From positions 20,020,488-20,084,487 of the forward strand of contig CM037474.1 in the NCBI GenBank assembly GCA_021014325.1: a DNA stretch of 64,000 nucleotides. The letters run 5' to 3'. This document shows positions 12,408-24,141 of this stretch, one piece after another; within the stretch, counting starts at the first letter, position 1, and every line of letters starts with the position of its first letter. The position numbers and the translations under genes were made by a program. The notes beneath the pieces were generated by a model. It worked only from the letters and a program-made list of their open reading frames with translations. It was not told where the DNA came from and ran no database searches. This DNA comes from Plazaster borealis (taxonomy: Eukaryota > Echinodermata > Asteroidea > Forcipulatida > Labidiasteridae).

Positions 12408-12687
12408 CAGGGTTCTCCCAGGATTTTTCAAAAACTGTGGGGCATTCTGGACCCACATTTTTGCAAGTTTGGCCGAAGCACGCTGAATTAAAACTAGGTC
12501 CTCGGATAGTTTTTTAATACACAATGTACTTTCGATGTTAAAGTTTGGTTATAAAAGCTTTAATGTGCAAACTGGAGAATTTCAAAATGATTTTATTTGA
12601 TAGGTATTTATTATTATTTTTTGTTTACATTGGCCCATAGTTTGCATATCTGCCCAATACACTAGCTTGTGCATGGGGAAGAACCCA
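12408..12687. mobile_element. hAT-like MITE (CAGGGTTCTCCC family), copy 1
   Basis: Left end CAGGGTTCTCCCAGG; right end reads GCATGGGGAAGAACCC. The internal phrases GGGGCATTCTGG, GGCCGAAGCACGCTGAA and CCAATACACTAGCTTGTG match the copy at 40761..41056. The right terminus is altered (CCCAG instead of CCCTG). Confidence 0.7.
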
Positions 12688-12723
12688 GACGAGGAATGTA
12701 CTCATTTGATCATGGTTGTAACA

Positions 12724-12900
12724 CAAGGTTTTAGCCAGGATTTTGTAAAAGGGTGTCCAAATTTGCTGGAAATTTAAAAACTGGGTGTCCAAATTGTAAC
12801 TTACAATTCATTTGCATGTAAATGGCAGATAAAACAGGGTGTCCAAATCTAAAACAGGGTGTCCAAAAGACACCCAGACACCCCTCTGGCTAACACTATG
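12724..12900. mobile_element. ~175-bp inverted-repeat element
   Basis: CAAGGTTTTAGCCAGG at the left and the inverse of the right end, CATAGTGTTAGCCAGA, form short inverted ends. The interior repeats GGGTGTCCAAA four times. No target duplication is clear. Confidence 0.45.
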
Positions 12901-15623
12901 TAATGTAACATTTCTACACATTCCAAACAGATGTGGCATACAATGTGTACAAAGTAGTTGACTTACAACCATACAAGGTACTGTGTAAAACAACACTTTT
13001 CACCGACCATGTATAATTTAAACCAACATGTCCAGTTCAAGATGCAATCTTACAGACCAAGTCTGGCCTGGTGAGGTAAACGTGAAGTACACTACAAGGC
13101 TTCTAGCATTATGCCGCCACAGCCCCAACCCCTTACCCACTCAAGCTGAAAACTTAACAGGCTTAACCAAACTGTGAAAACCTCACCAATCATTTCATAC
13201 TGACACTTGATGTATGCCCCAGGCTTTGTGCTCGCCCACTGAATAGCACCCGCCACAAATATTGAAATTCATGCATGGAAAAACAAATTACAGTTTACTC
13301 TCCATAGGCTAATTGTACTGTGCTAGAGGCTTGAAATTTACCATCTAACAAAGCAGAGCTACCTATGTGTACGTATCAATATTGTGATTCTATTTGGAGT
13401 ATTACGGTTTCTTACACAAAGACAAAACATCAATCTAGTCAAACTTGAGAAATGATTTTGATAAAAAATAATTATGAGGTGTGCAACTCAGAATGGATAG
13501 TGTTAACCATGCACGATAGCCCATGCATGTCCAATGCGCATGATCAGGATTCTGGGTGAAAACCAACCATCATGGCGTGTTGATTTTGAAGCAATGCGGC
13601 ACACTTGTCTATAAAACCTCGGATAGTTTTTTAGTTACATGCAAACTACAGCAAGGCATCCATTTGGCAGCTCACTTTGTAAAACACTCTTTTCCCGTTT
13701 GTCATAAGTATAATCAATTGTGACCGGCCAAAATTAATATTATGGTCTTGATTTTGAAGCTAAAAGCACACATTAATTAATAAAATGAAGAAAATGTAAA
13801 TTTTGTCAAAAAATTCAGAAACGCCAAGTGCGAATGATTACACAGCCCACAAATATTACAGTTTCTTCCATAGAAGCTCACCATCCCCAAGCCAATTGCA
13901 ACGGAGCTATTCAGTGTAACAATCGCTCATCTGTCATGAGTTCGTGTTACTTGATACTGAATCCTTCGACCCCCCTCACTCCCCCCTTCCACAGAAGAAG
14001 TATAGTTAAATATAAAGGTACATGTACATAATGAAGGATCCACAGTTAATGCACACACTGAGCTCGAGGGTTAAGCCATGGCTCTGGTGCCTGGAGTCAG
14101 TAAAGCCTGCTCTTTAAAGGGCCATTCTCGTTTCAGTGTCTTCAGACCATGGCAGATTTTTCCATGGTAAGGGTTCTTATGGGTTGGTCAGGTTTTGATC
14201 TGTACATCAATGTATTCAAACATTGTAAAACATGTGTCATACCCACCCAATGCAGATTCATTAACAAGGCTTAGACATAAATAATTTCACCTTACATTGA
14301 ATGTGTACACATAATTTTATATTAGTCTGTTCATAGTGATTTTTTAATATTAACAGACACTTCAACCAGTTTGTCTCTTTAAGGCAGTCCACCAATTTCA
14401 ATCATGGGGAGATGGAGGAGACGGCATTTTCAGCTAGCAGCTTTCAATTAATGGTTAAGCCTTGGCAATGCATGCAGCTTATCTGGGTCTTCCTTTCAAA
14501 CTCTGACAGCTCTTCATATTTGAAACTACTTCATCACAGTTTTTTTTTTTTCATTTCTTTCTAATACCTTTACTTCACAAACAATTACAAAATTTTGTAT
14601 TATGTTTATTAAACTAAAATCTTGAAAATTGTAATTTGCCTACATTTTTGTTATAACTTTGAAATTAATAATGATAACTGAAGGTTGATACAAAATTATA
14701 TATAAAACATGAAGTATAGCTTGCAAAAAGTTACTCAGTTAGTGAAAGAAGTGTTTTTAATTTATTTTTATTCATGTATTTATTTTTTCTTTGCTTCTCC
14801 CTGACAATTTTGACATTAAACATGAATAGCAGAATTTTTCGCATCGCGGTGAACACGGACAGAATCGCAGAAATTGGTGTAGAACACAGAATCGAACCAA
14901 ATTGCACGGAATTTCACGAAAAAAAATTTAAAATCAGAATTTCAAAGGAATCGAAATACTGGATTCAAATAACGACAATACTTTCCAGCGCGGGTCGGCA
15001 TCATCACCGATCGGTCAACTCTAAAGGGCAACCAATAGCGGGCTAGCAGCGGAGTTTGCGGCCAGTGCTTGCCCTCTTAGTTTATGAGTCTACCTCACCC
15101 GGGCTACACGTATTTTAGTCTGTGTGTTTTTTGCCAGCATTCCCTCAGTACATGTTTAGCTATGCGACGCATAGGGATCCAGACGACAGTGCCATGTACC
15201 GTGCTGGTATCCGGCCATCTAAGCACAAATTAATATAATCTTGGTACCATACCATAACCTCGGTTACAGTGTGTCACAATGGCGACCAAACGAATGATTT
15301 GATGACAAAGTCGTCCAGAAAACTCCATAATGAAACTGTATCACCAGATCTTCAAGTTAGACAGTAACCACAGGAAGGTTTTTATGCATCGGATGGATTC
15401 AATTGAGCTTCAATTGGGTACGTAGTTGTGTCATATTTGTTGTTGGTTTTTTTTACCTTGAATCAATCAAACCATCGTTGTCACGGAAATGGTTAAAAAA
15501 TAACACCAGTAAAAAACGGAATTCAGGATTTTTTAGACAATGGAATTCAGTAAATTGTATCCTGGAAAATTCTGATGTCTGGAAAAGGCCTACATACACA
15601 GTGGTCTAATGCCTTCAATATTG
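12901..15623. other. Non-coding; CpG-richer patch at about 14990-15300
   Basis: Mostly AT-rich. Around 14990-15300 CpG is clearly more frequent than in the surroundings (GCGCGGGTCGGCATC, GCGACGCATAGG), which could mark a promoter or untranslated exon of the minus-strand plexin gene, but no splice or start signal decides it. Confidence 0.3.
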
Positions 15624-15800
15624 CAGGCCTGGATTACATGGAGGCCACGGAGGCCATGGGCTCTGTTGCCCTAGTCTTGGCCTGGTGCCCCTTCAAATGT
15701 TTCCCATAGACTTTGAAATTTTCATAAGGACATGTGCCCTCTGCAAAATGAAATCAAAATGGCCTTGCCCTTTCAAAGATTAAGTTCCAGGCATGATATT
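15624..15800. repeat. GGAGGCC family repeat, copy 1
   Basis: GGCCTGGATTACATGGAGGCC, TTGCCCTAGTCTTGGCCTGG and GTTTCCCATAGACTTTG recur at 32172..32345 and, interrupted, at 40715. The ends CCTGGATTA and its approximate inverse near 15788 suggest a short inverted-repeat element. Confidence 0.65.
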
Positions 15801-15865
15801 GAAAAATGCATAAATCAAGTTGTATAAAGTACATGTAGGCATTTTATTTTATTTCTCAAACTAAA

Positions 15866-16003
15866 GCCTGGTTCATACTGTACATGTACTTCACGCGAAT
15901 TTTCTTGCGTCACAATTGAAAAAACAGCGTGTATTGATTGATTGCGGCACCAAAATTAGCTTCACATTCGCTTTCGCGTGAAGTACATGTATGAACCGGG
16001 GTT
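15866..16003. mobile_element. 138-bp MITE (GCCTGGTTCATAC ends)
   Basis: Left arm GGTTCATACTGTACATGTAC...TTCACGCGAA; the inverse of the right arm gives CCGGTTCATACATGTACTTC then ACGCGAAAGCGAA. Arms of about 35 bp with a short AT-rich centre. Confidence 0.7.
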
Positions 16004-18088
16004 AACACTACAGCAGTTACAACTGCCAATAACAGGAAGGGATTTAAAGTATTCAAATGAAGATCCATGCACTTACATAGTATATGTTTACAATCTACGC
16101 ATATAAAGGGTGAATTCAAACACAAAGAACATACAGAGTATGAATGTTTCTGTGCTTTATGGTAGGTGGCTAGACCGTAACACTTTGAAAAAATAAATTT
16201 ACAAGAATGACAGTGTGCAATTGTCAATATTACAAAACTTGATTCAAGTGGACTTTTCAGAATTTGATTTGAATAGCGCATTATTCTTTCCTCTTCCTAC
16301 AAAGTTTATTCAATTCAGTTTCAAGATGATTGGCAAGTTATGCTATGGTGGGTCACGCTTGGAAAAAGCTCAAATGACCTGTACAAGTATTAGCTTGTGA
16401 GCAAGAAATGTGTTCAGATGTTTAACTGGAATTAAACTAAAATACAAATGCTAGTCTTATTCATTGGATAAAATAGTGTTGTGTCACATGGTAACACAAA
16501 AGAAAGGGAACACAGCACACACCCTGTATCTTCGTTAGTCTGTATCAGTGAATGTATGTACATGGCTTTTCATTCATAAACAGCAGCAGACGCTGGCCTC
16601 CTATTGTGTAAACCAACATGGCCAAAAAACAATCTTTCTGTTCACAACATCAAGAAGCAGGGGAAGAGAGGAAAATGATTTTGTCATTGTTATTTTCTGT
16701 CTGTACCTCCCTTAAACTAATTTTAAGCTTTGTACACTTGTGTTCAAATCCTGATGTTAACTGCTAACCAGTGCTACAAAGCCTACAATGTTCCTGTTAA
16801 TACTGTTATTCAACAGACAAAATTGACTAGATGATTCAATTGTGCATGTATCTGTGTGGGGAAAAGTCTCACTGTGCTGTAGACTTGAGAACAGTGTATC
16901 AAATTAGATTACTTCCTATGTGGTCGTCATGCATACTGTCACTCAGTTGGCAAAAGAACACACTGTCACTTTGTCAGCTAGAGTGTGGAAAGAGGAAAGA
17001 CTACATACTATGTTCTTACACAGGGCCAAAAAAAACCACATCTTAATTACCCGAGCGGGCAAGCTTTGATCGCAGATTGCTTGCCCAAACTCGCCAAAAA
17101 GACACAACTGAGACATGCATTTTGAAGAATGTATATCAGCAAATTGAGTGTCATCATTGTCAAACCTTTACAACAAGCTTAGATAGAATAAATATAAGTA
17201 AAATGTGAAATTGTGTATGTACGCTAACTCCGTCATGCACGCACTCACCACATAGAACTGGCGAGCTGATGACATGGACATATTTATTCTTGCACTGTGC
17301 GTACACGACCAGCGATGTGTTTTTTTCCACAATGGGTTCACAATATCGGCAATGAACTACTGTACAATCACAAATTTGCAGGGCACTTTCACTAGGGTAC
17401 TAGGGGTAGTGTTGCGAAGGACATTGCTATGCTGACTGCAGCTAGCTTCTGACAGCAACGTTACCAGTTACTTCACTTCACTCAGTCAATACGCTGAGGA
17501 TGAGCGAACCATGAGTACTAGCAATGCATACATGTGTAATAAGGAAACCAGTGTCAATTCAGATGGGGCGACCTCGACATGCTTGACATTTTGAGGAGAT
17601 TTTTACGAGCTCAGATTTTATTAAATGCTTTAAACACTTTATAGGAAATCACAAGTGGAATTTTTTTTTAAAATAAAGTAATAACTCATTAGGGTTTTAA
17701 TAGGAGCACCTGCCTGATCAGGCAGACCATCCAGACGTCCAGGTTGCCAAAAACAAATTCAAAGTGTCGGACGTGCGGTTTGTCGAGGCCTGTTTACACC
17801 ATTACATACATGTACATGAAAACTTGTATTTAATTTGAACAAGATAGCATCTTATGAATTCAATGTTAACTTTCTAAACACTAGAAGTGTCTAAAAAAGT
17901 CCTGACTCAAATTAGCCATACAGTAAAGCTGTAACTCAAGCTACGTGTACAGTAGGCAAATGTACTGGAGTTACTGTATGCCAGTAAGCTTACATGCATT
18001 ATGGAAGTATCAGGTAGCCTATGAGGAATTAAATTGATTCAGGATTCATAAACATTCTAGTACATGGAACAAATACCGTACAACTATA
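16004..18088. other. Non-coding
   Basis: No exon or complete element recognised. The minus-strand open frame at 15910-16281 overlaps the MITE and shows no domain pattern. Confidence 0.4.
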
Positions 18089-18248
18089 GACCCCTTGCAC
18101 AACTCGCAACGCACTTAAACCGGTCTATCCTGTCTGCCATTTTGGGAGTCAGTACTTTGTACGTGAACACAAAGGAATTGAGTCCCAAAATGGTGGAAAT
18201 GGTAGACATGCATTGTGCGGAGGTGCGCTCCGCATTGTGCAAGGGGTC
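18089..18248. mobile_element. 160-bp MITE (GACCCCTTGCACAA ends)
   Basis: Ends GACCCCTTGCACAA and TTGTGCAAGGGGTC are exact inverses. An inner inverted pair, CTGCCATTTTGGGAGTC against GAGTCCCAAAATGGTGG, extends the fold. A diverged partial copy lies at 3397. Confidence 0.8.
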
Positions 18249-18817
18249 AAATGGATGCATAATGAGTTGGGAGCATTCACAATATAATCACAAGGTGAAA
18301 TCTGGACTAAATGTATTCCATTGCATGAGGCAAAGCCGCATGAAATGGAAATTGCATTTATAAATATTTGCTTTAAACTCACACATAGATCTTTGTCATT
18401 TGAAATTGTTTTCACAATAAACACAAAATAGACAAGGAAACTCGTCCACCCCGCCCACTGGAAATTCTAAAATCCCCTTCTAAACAATGTAAACGACTCT
18501 ATCTAGACCCCAACCTTGTCTGCCGTGACACAACCTTGCCTCGTTTGGACAAACGGGCGGGAAATTATTACTTTGGAAATAATGCTGCGAAGCATCCGTA
18601 GCGTCCTATAACTATCCATATAGGACTCCTACATTAACTTTCAGAGCGTCACGGCAGTATACATGGCAAAATGAAAGATGACACGTGACGACTGTTCCAG
18701 CAATCAAACGATAAGGATGTGTGTGGTTCAAGTGTATAACTAGTATAACGACCGTCGCAGTCAAAATTATTTTCAAAAGAGGAGTTCAGCGCTTCAGTTA
18801 GTTGTCTACATGTAGGC
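18249..18817. other. Non-coding, locally CpG-richer
   Basis: 18460-18800 has more CpG than its surroundings and contains GGGCGGGAAATT (E2F-like) and CACGTGAC (E-box-like). This is compatible with a promoter region, but such short motifs are weak evidence. Confidence 0.25.
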
Positions 18818-18941
18818 CCAGTAACTGGGGCGCTGTACTCGTTTTTTTTCTTCGAATTTTGACATTATCGGTCGTACTAGCACGACCGATAATGTCAAAA
18901 TTCGAAGAAAAAAAAAAACGAGTACAGCGCCCCAGTTACTG
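18818..18941. repeat. Near-perfect palindrome, ~58-bp arms, 6-nt loop
   Basis: The left arm from CCCAGTAACTGGGGCGC to ATCGGTCGT is repeated in inverse as ACGACCGAT to GCGCCCCAGTTACTGGG. The loop is ACTAGC at 18876-18881. The only arm difference noted is the length of the T-run (8) against the A-run (11). GTCTACATGTAGG occurs outside both arms. Confidence 0.95.
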
Positions 18942-20821
18942 GGTCTAGTCTACATGTAGGTCTACCTCCAACTAAGAAAACATCAGTTGTTTATGTTTAT
19001 TCTCAATTCATACTAGGCTGGGACAGTTTATTATCCATTCTCATTGGCCAGGAGGAGATCATGTGGCAATGTTTAAAAATGCGATATAAACATGACTAGC
19101 CACGTTTACAGATGACCTGACCTTATTGAGTCAACAGGTTATCACTCAGTTATCACTATCATCAGTATCATCACTCACTAGGTAGTACTACTAGTAGTAA
19201 GCCTAGTATCAGATGATTTCGCAGAGCGCGAAAATTTCACGGCCCAATTTAAAGTGGTAGGGCGCATATTTGGCTTGTGCAAAATTGAAACTTGCCTGCG
19301 ATAGTTTGAAACTTAAGCGCACAGGTTTGAAACTTGTGCGAGGATCTACTTAGAACTTAGCGGCTTTACCGCTCAGCGCTCAACACACACAAAGAAGTTC
19401 AATGCAGAGTCGAGGTGTGCTGAGGCTTAACTGTCACTGTCACTTGTCAGATTTGTTCTTCGTAGCTTTTAAAGGTTTTTTGATGTTTTTAATAACAAAA
19501 GGTATTTATCAATGGGAATTAATAAAAGAGTGGTGGCTCAGTCTTAAACGTCCATTTAAAACCTTGCAGGCTTGTGGCCGGCCGTGCGATTAAAAATAAA
19601 AGACCTCGCCTTCAGTTCAGTTTCAGTTGATAAAGTCCTTTTTAAAATTTAATTATCGCACGACCAGCCATGACCCTGCCAGTTTTACATGGACGTTTAA
19701 TAAGACCTTGTCACCGCTCATTTATTCCCTTATTATTTATCTCTGACATTTTTAGCTAACATTATAGTGAAGTCCCAACAATAAATCGAGTACAAAAAAG
19801 CTACATTTACAGTTTATCACGAAATAGGTGCAATGACGTTACTTGTTACTTGTTTCATCATCAGCAAAAAATAGTCAACTCAACAGGAACTGGGAAGGAC
19901 CAAACTAGCAACTTCATCTACCAGTACCACCTCGCACCACACAGAAACAAACATTACCGAAACAAGTCCTCAAATGTCAATTTATTTATTGTGACTTACC
20001 GAATTTAAATAGAAGACCAACAACTTGAACTGAAGATACAGAGATGCCAAAGTTGAGTTTGTCTTTTTTTTCAGCGGTAGTTATCCTTGCTGGCTTCGTA
20101 CACACGATACGGGATCTCATCGACTGCACGTAATATCCAAGTACATAACGGTACAGAGCGGCACACACAATGATCATCACACGAATATAAATGCAACACT
20201 AGTATCGCTGGTATCTTCGGCAATATCCCCTCTGTTCCTGTTTACAGTACAGCGGGAACCCACGAACTATCATTTTCTTTGCTTTATTTCGTAAAGGGGG
20301 TTTGCTGCCCTCTGTTGCTCAGGTGGTTTCATTGTTTTTGTTATGACCATTATTACTTCGAGTCTGTTTTCTTCGTGTTTCGTGTCAAGAACAAAGTTAA
20401 TTTTTTTAACGACCGTGAACTCCAATAATACTTTCGTAACAAAAAAGAAATTATGTGAAATTATGATAACAAGTTCAATATGATCATGAAGGTAGATCTC
20501 CATGATGGGCCTTCATCTTACTTTTCCCCACAATTTATGACTCTGATGACACTGCTCCTGTGCTGTAAAACCACACACCAGCACTCTCTAAATTACTGTT
20601 TGTAGAGAACTTCATTATTTTCTAAGAGAAAGCCGAAGGTTCTACGAACCGTTGATTGACAAACTATTTGCTATTCCATATACATGTATTATGATACACA
20701 TCAGGGGGACACTAAAATTCAGGGAATATTATATTAATCAGAGTACATACGCAGGGCATAATTTATATTATTATATATTGTTCATGTTTATGGTGTAAAC
20801 AAAAAGTATAGGTCGATTATT
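18942..20821. other. Non-coding; contains an inverted repeat at 19538-19708
   Basis: Apart from the inverted repeat listed separately, nothing is recognised. Confidence 0.4.
19538..19708. repeat. Imperfect inverted repeat (~65-bp arms)
   Basis: The left arm contains TTAAACGTCCATTTAAAACC and GGCCGTGCGATTAAA; the right arm holds their inverses near 19645-19708 (ATTATCGCACGACCAGCC, TACATGGACGTTTAA). Probably a small inverted-repeat transposon. Confidence 0.6.
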
Positions 20822-21195
20822 TCGAGGACTCTGAAAATTAATGGCAATAAAAACTTTCTTTGTATAAAGAAGTACAGCGGCTTTGGGTAGTATAATGCAT
20901 TAAATTGGAGAAAGTTTTCACTTAAGTGCTGCGGTTATGGAAAAAGATATCACTTTTTATCCCCACAATTTTGAAGTGAGAAGCGTTACTGCAGTAACGC
21001 TTCTCAGAGTGTGTATTCCAATTGCAGATTATTCTTCCTGTGTGGACAAACCGCTCCAGATTTTCGGCAATATCTCAAAAACGCTACCACCTTTTGAAAT
21101 GAAATTTTCACAGGTTAGTTTTATGGTATCTACAACTATGTAGGATTGAAACAAACAGTGGGTTCCAATTACCAAACGTATACAATCGCTCTAAT
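20822..21195 (-). mobile_element. TTAA-type MITE family 2, copy a
   Basis: Read on the minus strand: GATTGTATACGTTTGGTAAT, GTGAAAATTTCATTTCAAAA, AATCTGGAGCGGTTTG, then the central palindrome CTGAGAAGCGTTAC / GTAACGCTTCTC, then GGGATAAAAAGTGATATC. The terminal TTAA is lost at both ends. Confidence 0.85.
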
Positions 21196-21757
21196 GAAAC
21201 TTAGGAAGTCTTAGGCTTATATTTATTAAGGATAAAATAGTTCCCGGCTTTTTATAAATATTTTGTTGTCTTTGAGGCCTAGGCCTAGGCCTAGACGTAT
21301 TTACTGAAAAGTTGACAGATCAGTACTGATTATAGCGTCGGTAAAATACATGTAAATGATCATTACCTATTCCTTTAAAAAATAATAGGCAAAAATTTCA
21401 CTTTTTAATTATGTTTTCAATATAACTTGTGATGTGATCGAGTCCATCTTTTCTTTTTCTATTTGCCCCAGGGCAACAAGAGCTGGCTGAACATGTTGCA
21501 GAGAACATCCAAGCCTACCCCCCCCCCCCCCTGTGGACTTCATGGGTGTAACGCTAGTTAGTCTAGCGCCCTCCATCGATCAGTCTTAGATAGCTGCTTG
21601 CCTAATGGCTGCTAAATAAATACAACCCAGATCATTGTTATCAGAGAATAATCCGTCTTATATCATCGTCATCCTTATAAGTACTGTAAGATATGCCTCC
21701 AATTGAGATTGCGACAGTATGCTATATTTAAGTAGGATTTGAAACTTTGCATGGTGG

Positions 21758-21891
21758 AAATACGATATGGAAAGGTTTGCGGTAACACCATTGTAATAAT
21801 CTAAATGAGTTGGGGTGGTTCTGAGAAGCACCCCAACTCATTTAGAGATATTACAATGGTGTTACCGCAAACCTTTCCATATGCTGTATTT
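21758..21891. repeat. Near-perfect palindrome, ~60-bp arms, 11-nt loop
   Basis: The left arm from ATATGGAAAGGTTTGCGG to AATGAGTTGGGGTG is inverted from 21829; the loop is 21818-21828. It abuts an RT fragment on its right side. Confidence 0.93.
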
Positions 21892-21922
21892 ATCAACAAA
21901 TTTTTCAAGCGGTCAGCAACTA

Positions 21923-22093
21923 AAACCGTTCTAATAATTTTGAGACGCATGGCAATACAGGTATGGGACGATAATTGCTGACAAGAGAACGATCACTATT
22001 TTTTTAAACTGGGGTAACTTTTGCAATTTTGAGTACATCGGGAACTTCTCCGGAAACAAAAGAGTGATTGAAAAAATTCTTTAAGGGCTGAAC
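21923..22093 (-). pseudogene. Non-LTR retrotransposon reverse transcriptase fragment
   Basis: On the minus strand one frame (22093 to 22007) reads LKNFFNHSFVSGEVPDVLKI then AKVTPV, which fits the finger region of jockey/CR1/L2-type reverse transcriptases. After a frame change, 21976 to 21923 reads NYRPIPVLPCVSKLLERF, the conserved NYRPISxLP motif. The two segments are in different frames and separated by stops, so the copy is dead. The catalytic FADD box is not present: the fragment ends at the palindrome 21758-21891. Confidence 0.75.
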
Positions 22094-22143
22094 AATAGAG
22101 GGGGAACAGGTCCAGGGGGAACTGTCTCAGTCATGTCGAAGCC

Positions 22144-22550
22144 TTGACAACATCCGGGAAGAAACAAGAAGACGGAGAGAGCGAGAGGTTCGAAAACTGC
22201 ACTCCTCCAACCGACATGAAAATCCCTCCTGCTGAAAACCTCCCCCGTGGTGAAGAAGCAAAATGGATCGAGTGGAAAACTCACAATCGCATGAGAACAA
22301 AAACTGGTAGATCCAAAGCTATACATTAGCCCTTATGGGGGCGACAAGACCGCGGCCATATCATCTGTTGATGCAGAGAAGCAGACCACACCTTCAAACT
22401 GCCTCAAATGCCCACTATATACACCCCACTAATGCAACTTCGTGCACCGACCTCGCGAACTACACCATGCAAGACACTGCGTGGACAAAATGGAAAACGA
22501 CCATTTTGATGCTTTGAGGATACGAAAAGAAGAAGAAAAAGAATACAGTT
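22144..22550 (+). pseudogene. Non-LTR retrotransposon ORF2 C-terminal remnant
   Basis: WKTHNRMRTKTGRSKA (about 22275-22322) resembles the WxxLNRxRTGxGR motif seen at the C-terminus of some animal LINE ORF2 proteins, and DLANYTMQDTAWTKWKT (about 22450-22502) has the DLxxxxxxAxxW look of its end. Stops and frame changes separate them. It lies in opposite orientation to the RT fragment just to its left, so two insertions are involved. Family assignment is from memory. Confidence 0.5.
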
Positions 22551-22895
22551 AATAAATAAATAATTTTTCGAAAGTTCTTCAATTGTTTCTTTATGCCAAA
22601 AGGCCAACACTTTTTATTGCATTTATTCATTTATTATTTTCTTCTTCTTCTTCAGTAGTAATATTCATATCGCGAAAAATCATTAAAACAACTTTTGGCC
22701 GCAATAGGGGGCCTATCGTCTTGTTACCCAAAGGTTTCCGAGCTGAATTCCCCAAGCTTCACCTTCAACTGTTAATACCCCCCGGCAAAGTATGATGTGT
22801 TTTCAATCTAATTGCGAATTTTATCCCGTGCAATTTCAATAGATATTTAGCAATTTTCTCTTATTTTGTTAAATGTATTATTTTTCTTGCGACCG

Positions 22896-23049
22896 TAGAC
22901 TACTTCGCAAATACTCCGTGCGCATGCGTTAGCCGTGGAATGAGGTGCATGCTGGTCTAGTTAGCGATCAAAATGTGTCGCTAACTAGACCAGCATGCAC
23001 CTCATTCCACGGCAAATGACCGCGTACTGAGTATTTGCGAAAAAGTCTA
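22896..23049. repeat. Long palindrome, ~70-bp arms, 10-nt loop
   Basis: Inner 35 bp (CCGTGGAATGAGGTGCATGC to CTAGTTAGCGA) are inverted exactly from 22978; the outer part (TAGACTACTTCGCAAATACT) matches its inverse with several changes. Loop 22968-22977. Confidence 0.92.
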
Positions 23050-23071
23050 TGCAACCAACCCTATGAGTTCC

Positions 23072-24141
23072 CAGGGGCGGATACAGTGGGGGGGGGGCGT
23101 GGGGCATACGCCCCCCTTTTCGTCAGCAAAAACAACAACAAACTTTTTTATTATTTTTTAAATTGATTAGCCACAAGTGTGTGTGGTGTACCCCCCAGAG
23201 GCAGGATGGATTTCTTTTTCATCCATTGCCATTTACATTTTTTCTTTCTGCCAAAATGAATCTTTCATGATATGTCACTTGTAAATGTTTAGATTTGCAA
23301 CAATAACATAGCATTTGAAACCTGATGTCCCAATTTGTCCGGGATAATACGACAGTAAGCTTGAATTACGACCAGTAAGCTTGAATTTGAGAAACCCACT
23401 ATGTTTTTAATATAATATACATGAAACCAGATAATGCAGCGACCAGATCCAAACGTGAGATTTGTGGTATTACAATTTTCTTTGAGTAAAATTAGAATAT
23501 TGATATGGATCATCAAAAGTGCTTAAAAAGTGTGTAAATTTCTCTGTTTTTAGGCACACAGAGGCTTGATTTTTCACCCCTCAAAAGGCCAAAAGCTCAG
23601 CTTCCGGGGGCTTCGCCCCCTGGACCCCCATCGGGGCTTCACCCCTGGACCCCAGCATCGTTGTTACAGAAAAAATTCCAGTAATTTAGAAGATTGATAT
23701 GGATCTGAATTGCTTAAAAAGTGTAACTATTTCTCTGTTTTTGGTTAGTTATATTGAAAAATGCACTATCATATCGTTTGTCTCACCATGGAGGAAGGAT
23801 CCTCCTCACTTTTTGTCCCTGAATAAATGTTATTAATATTATTGTAGCCTGCATTTTGATTTTTTAACTCAGGATGGCTGATCCAATGACTCCCAACTCG
23901 AAAATGATGTTTAGATATTGCGAAAACAAAATTGGTTAAAGTATGGTCAGATATTGCATGAGATCGCACCACAGAGCATCTAGAATCCTAACTGTTTCGG
24001 AGCGTTTAAGCGGGCCCCGGAACCCATGCCGTTGGGGCTTCGCGTTACGCGCTCTCAGGCGCCACAAATTAATTGCACTCACCATTTGCTGCTTGGTATA
24101 TTTTCACGCCCCCCGTTTGGAAAATCCTGGATCCGCCCCTG
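23072..24141. mobile_element. hAT-like element, 1.07 kb, with 5-bp target duplication GTTCC
   Basis: Left end CAGGGGCGGATACAG; right end CTGGATCCGCCCCTG, an inverse with one mismatch. GTTCC directly flanks both ends (23067-23071 and 24142-24146). The interior has a GC-rich segment (GGGGCTTCGCCCCCTGGACC) and a partly duplicated block (GATATGGATC...GCTTAAAAAGTGT at 23500 and 23700). A 91-codon plus-strand frame at 23943 shows no transposase motif, so the copy appears non-autonomous. Confidence 0.82.

Noticed and set aside
15910..16281. 123-codon minus frame
   Set aside because: It includes the right arm of the MITE at 15866-16003, has no upstream acceptor of note, and no domain pattern.
18682..18690. 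CACGTGAC as a functional E-box promoter element
   Set aside because: A single 6-8 bp match is expected by chance in 64 kb; kept only as a weak hint.
22144..22517. Two adjacent plus frames as a host gene
   Set aside because: Their residues fit the C-terminal region of a LINE ORF better, with stops and frame changes.
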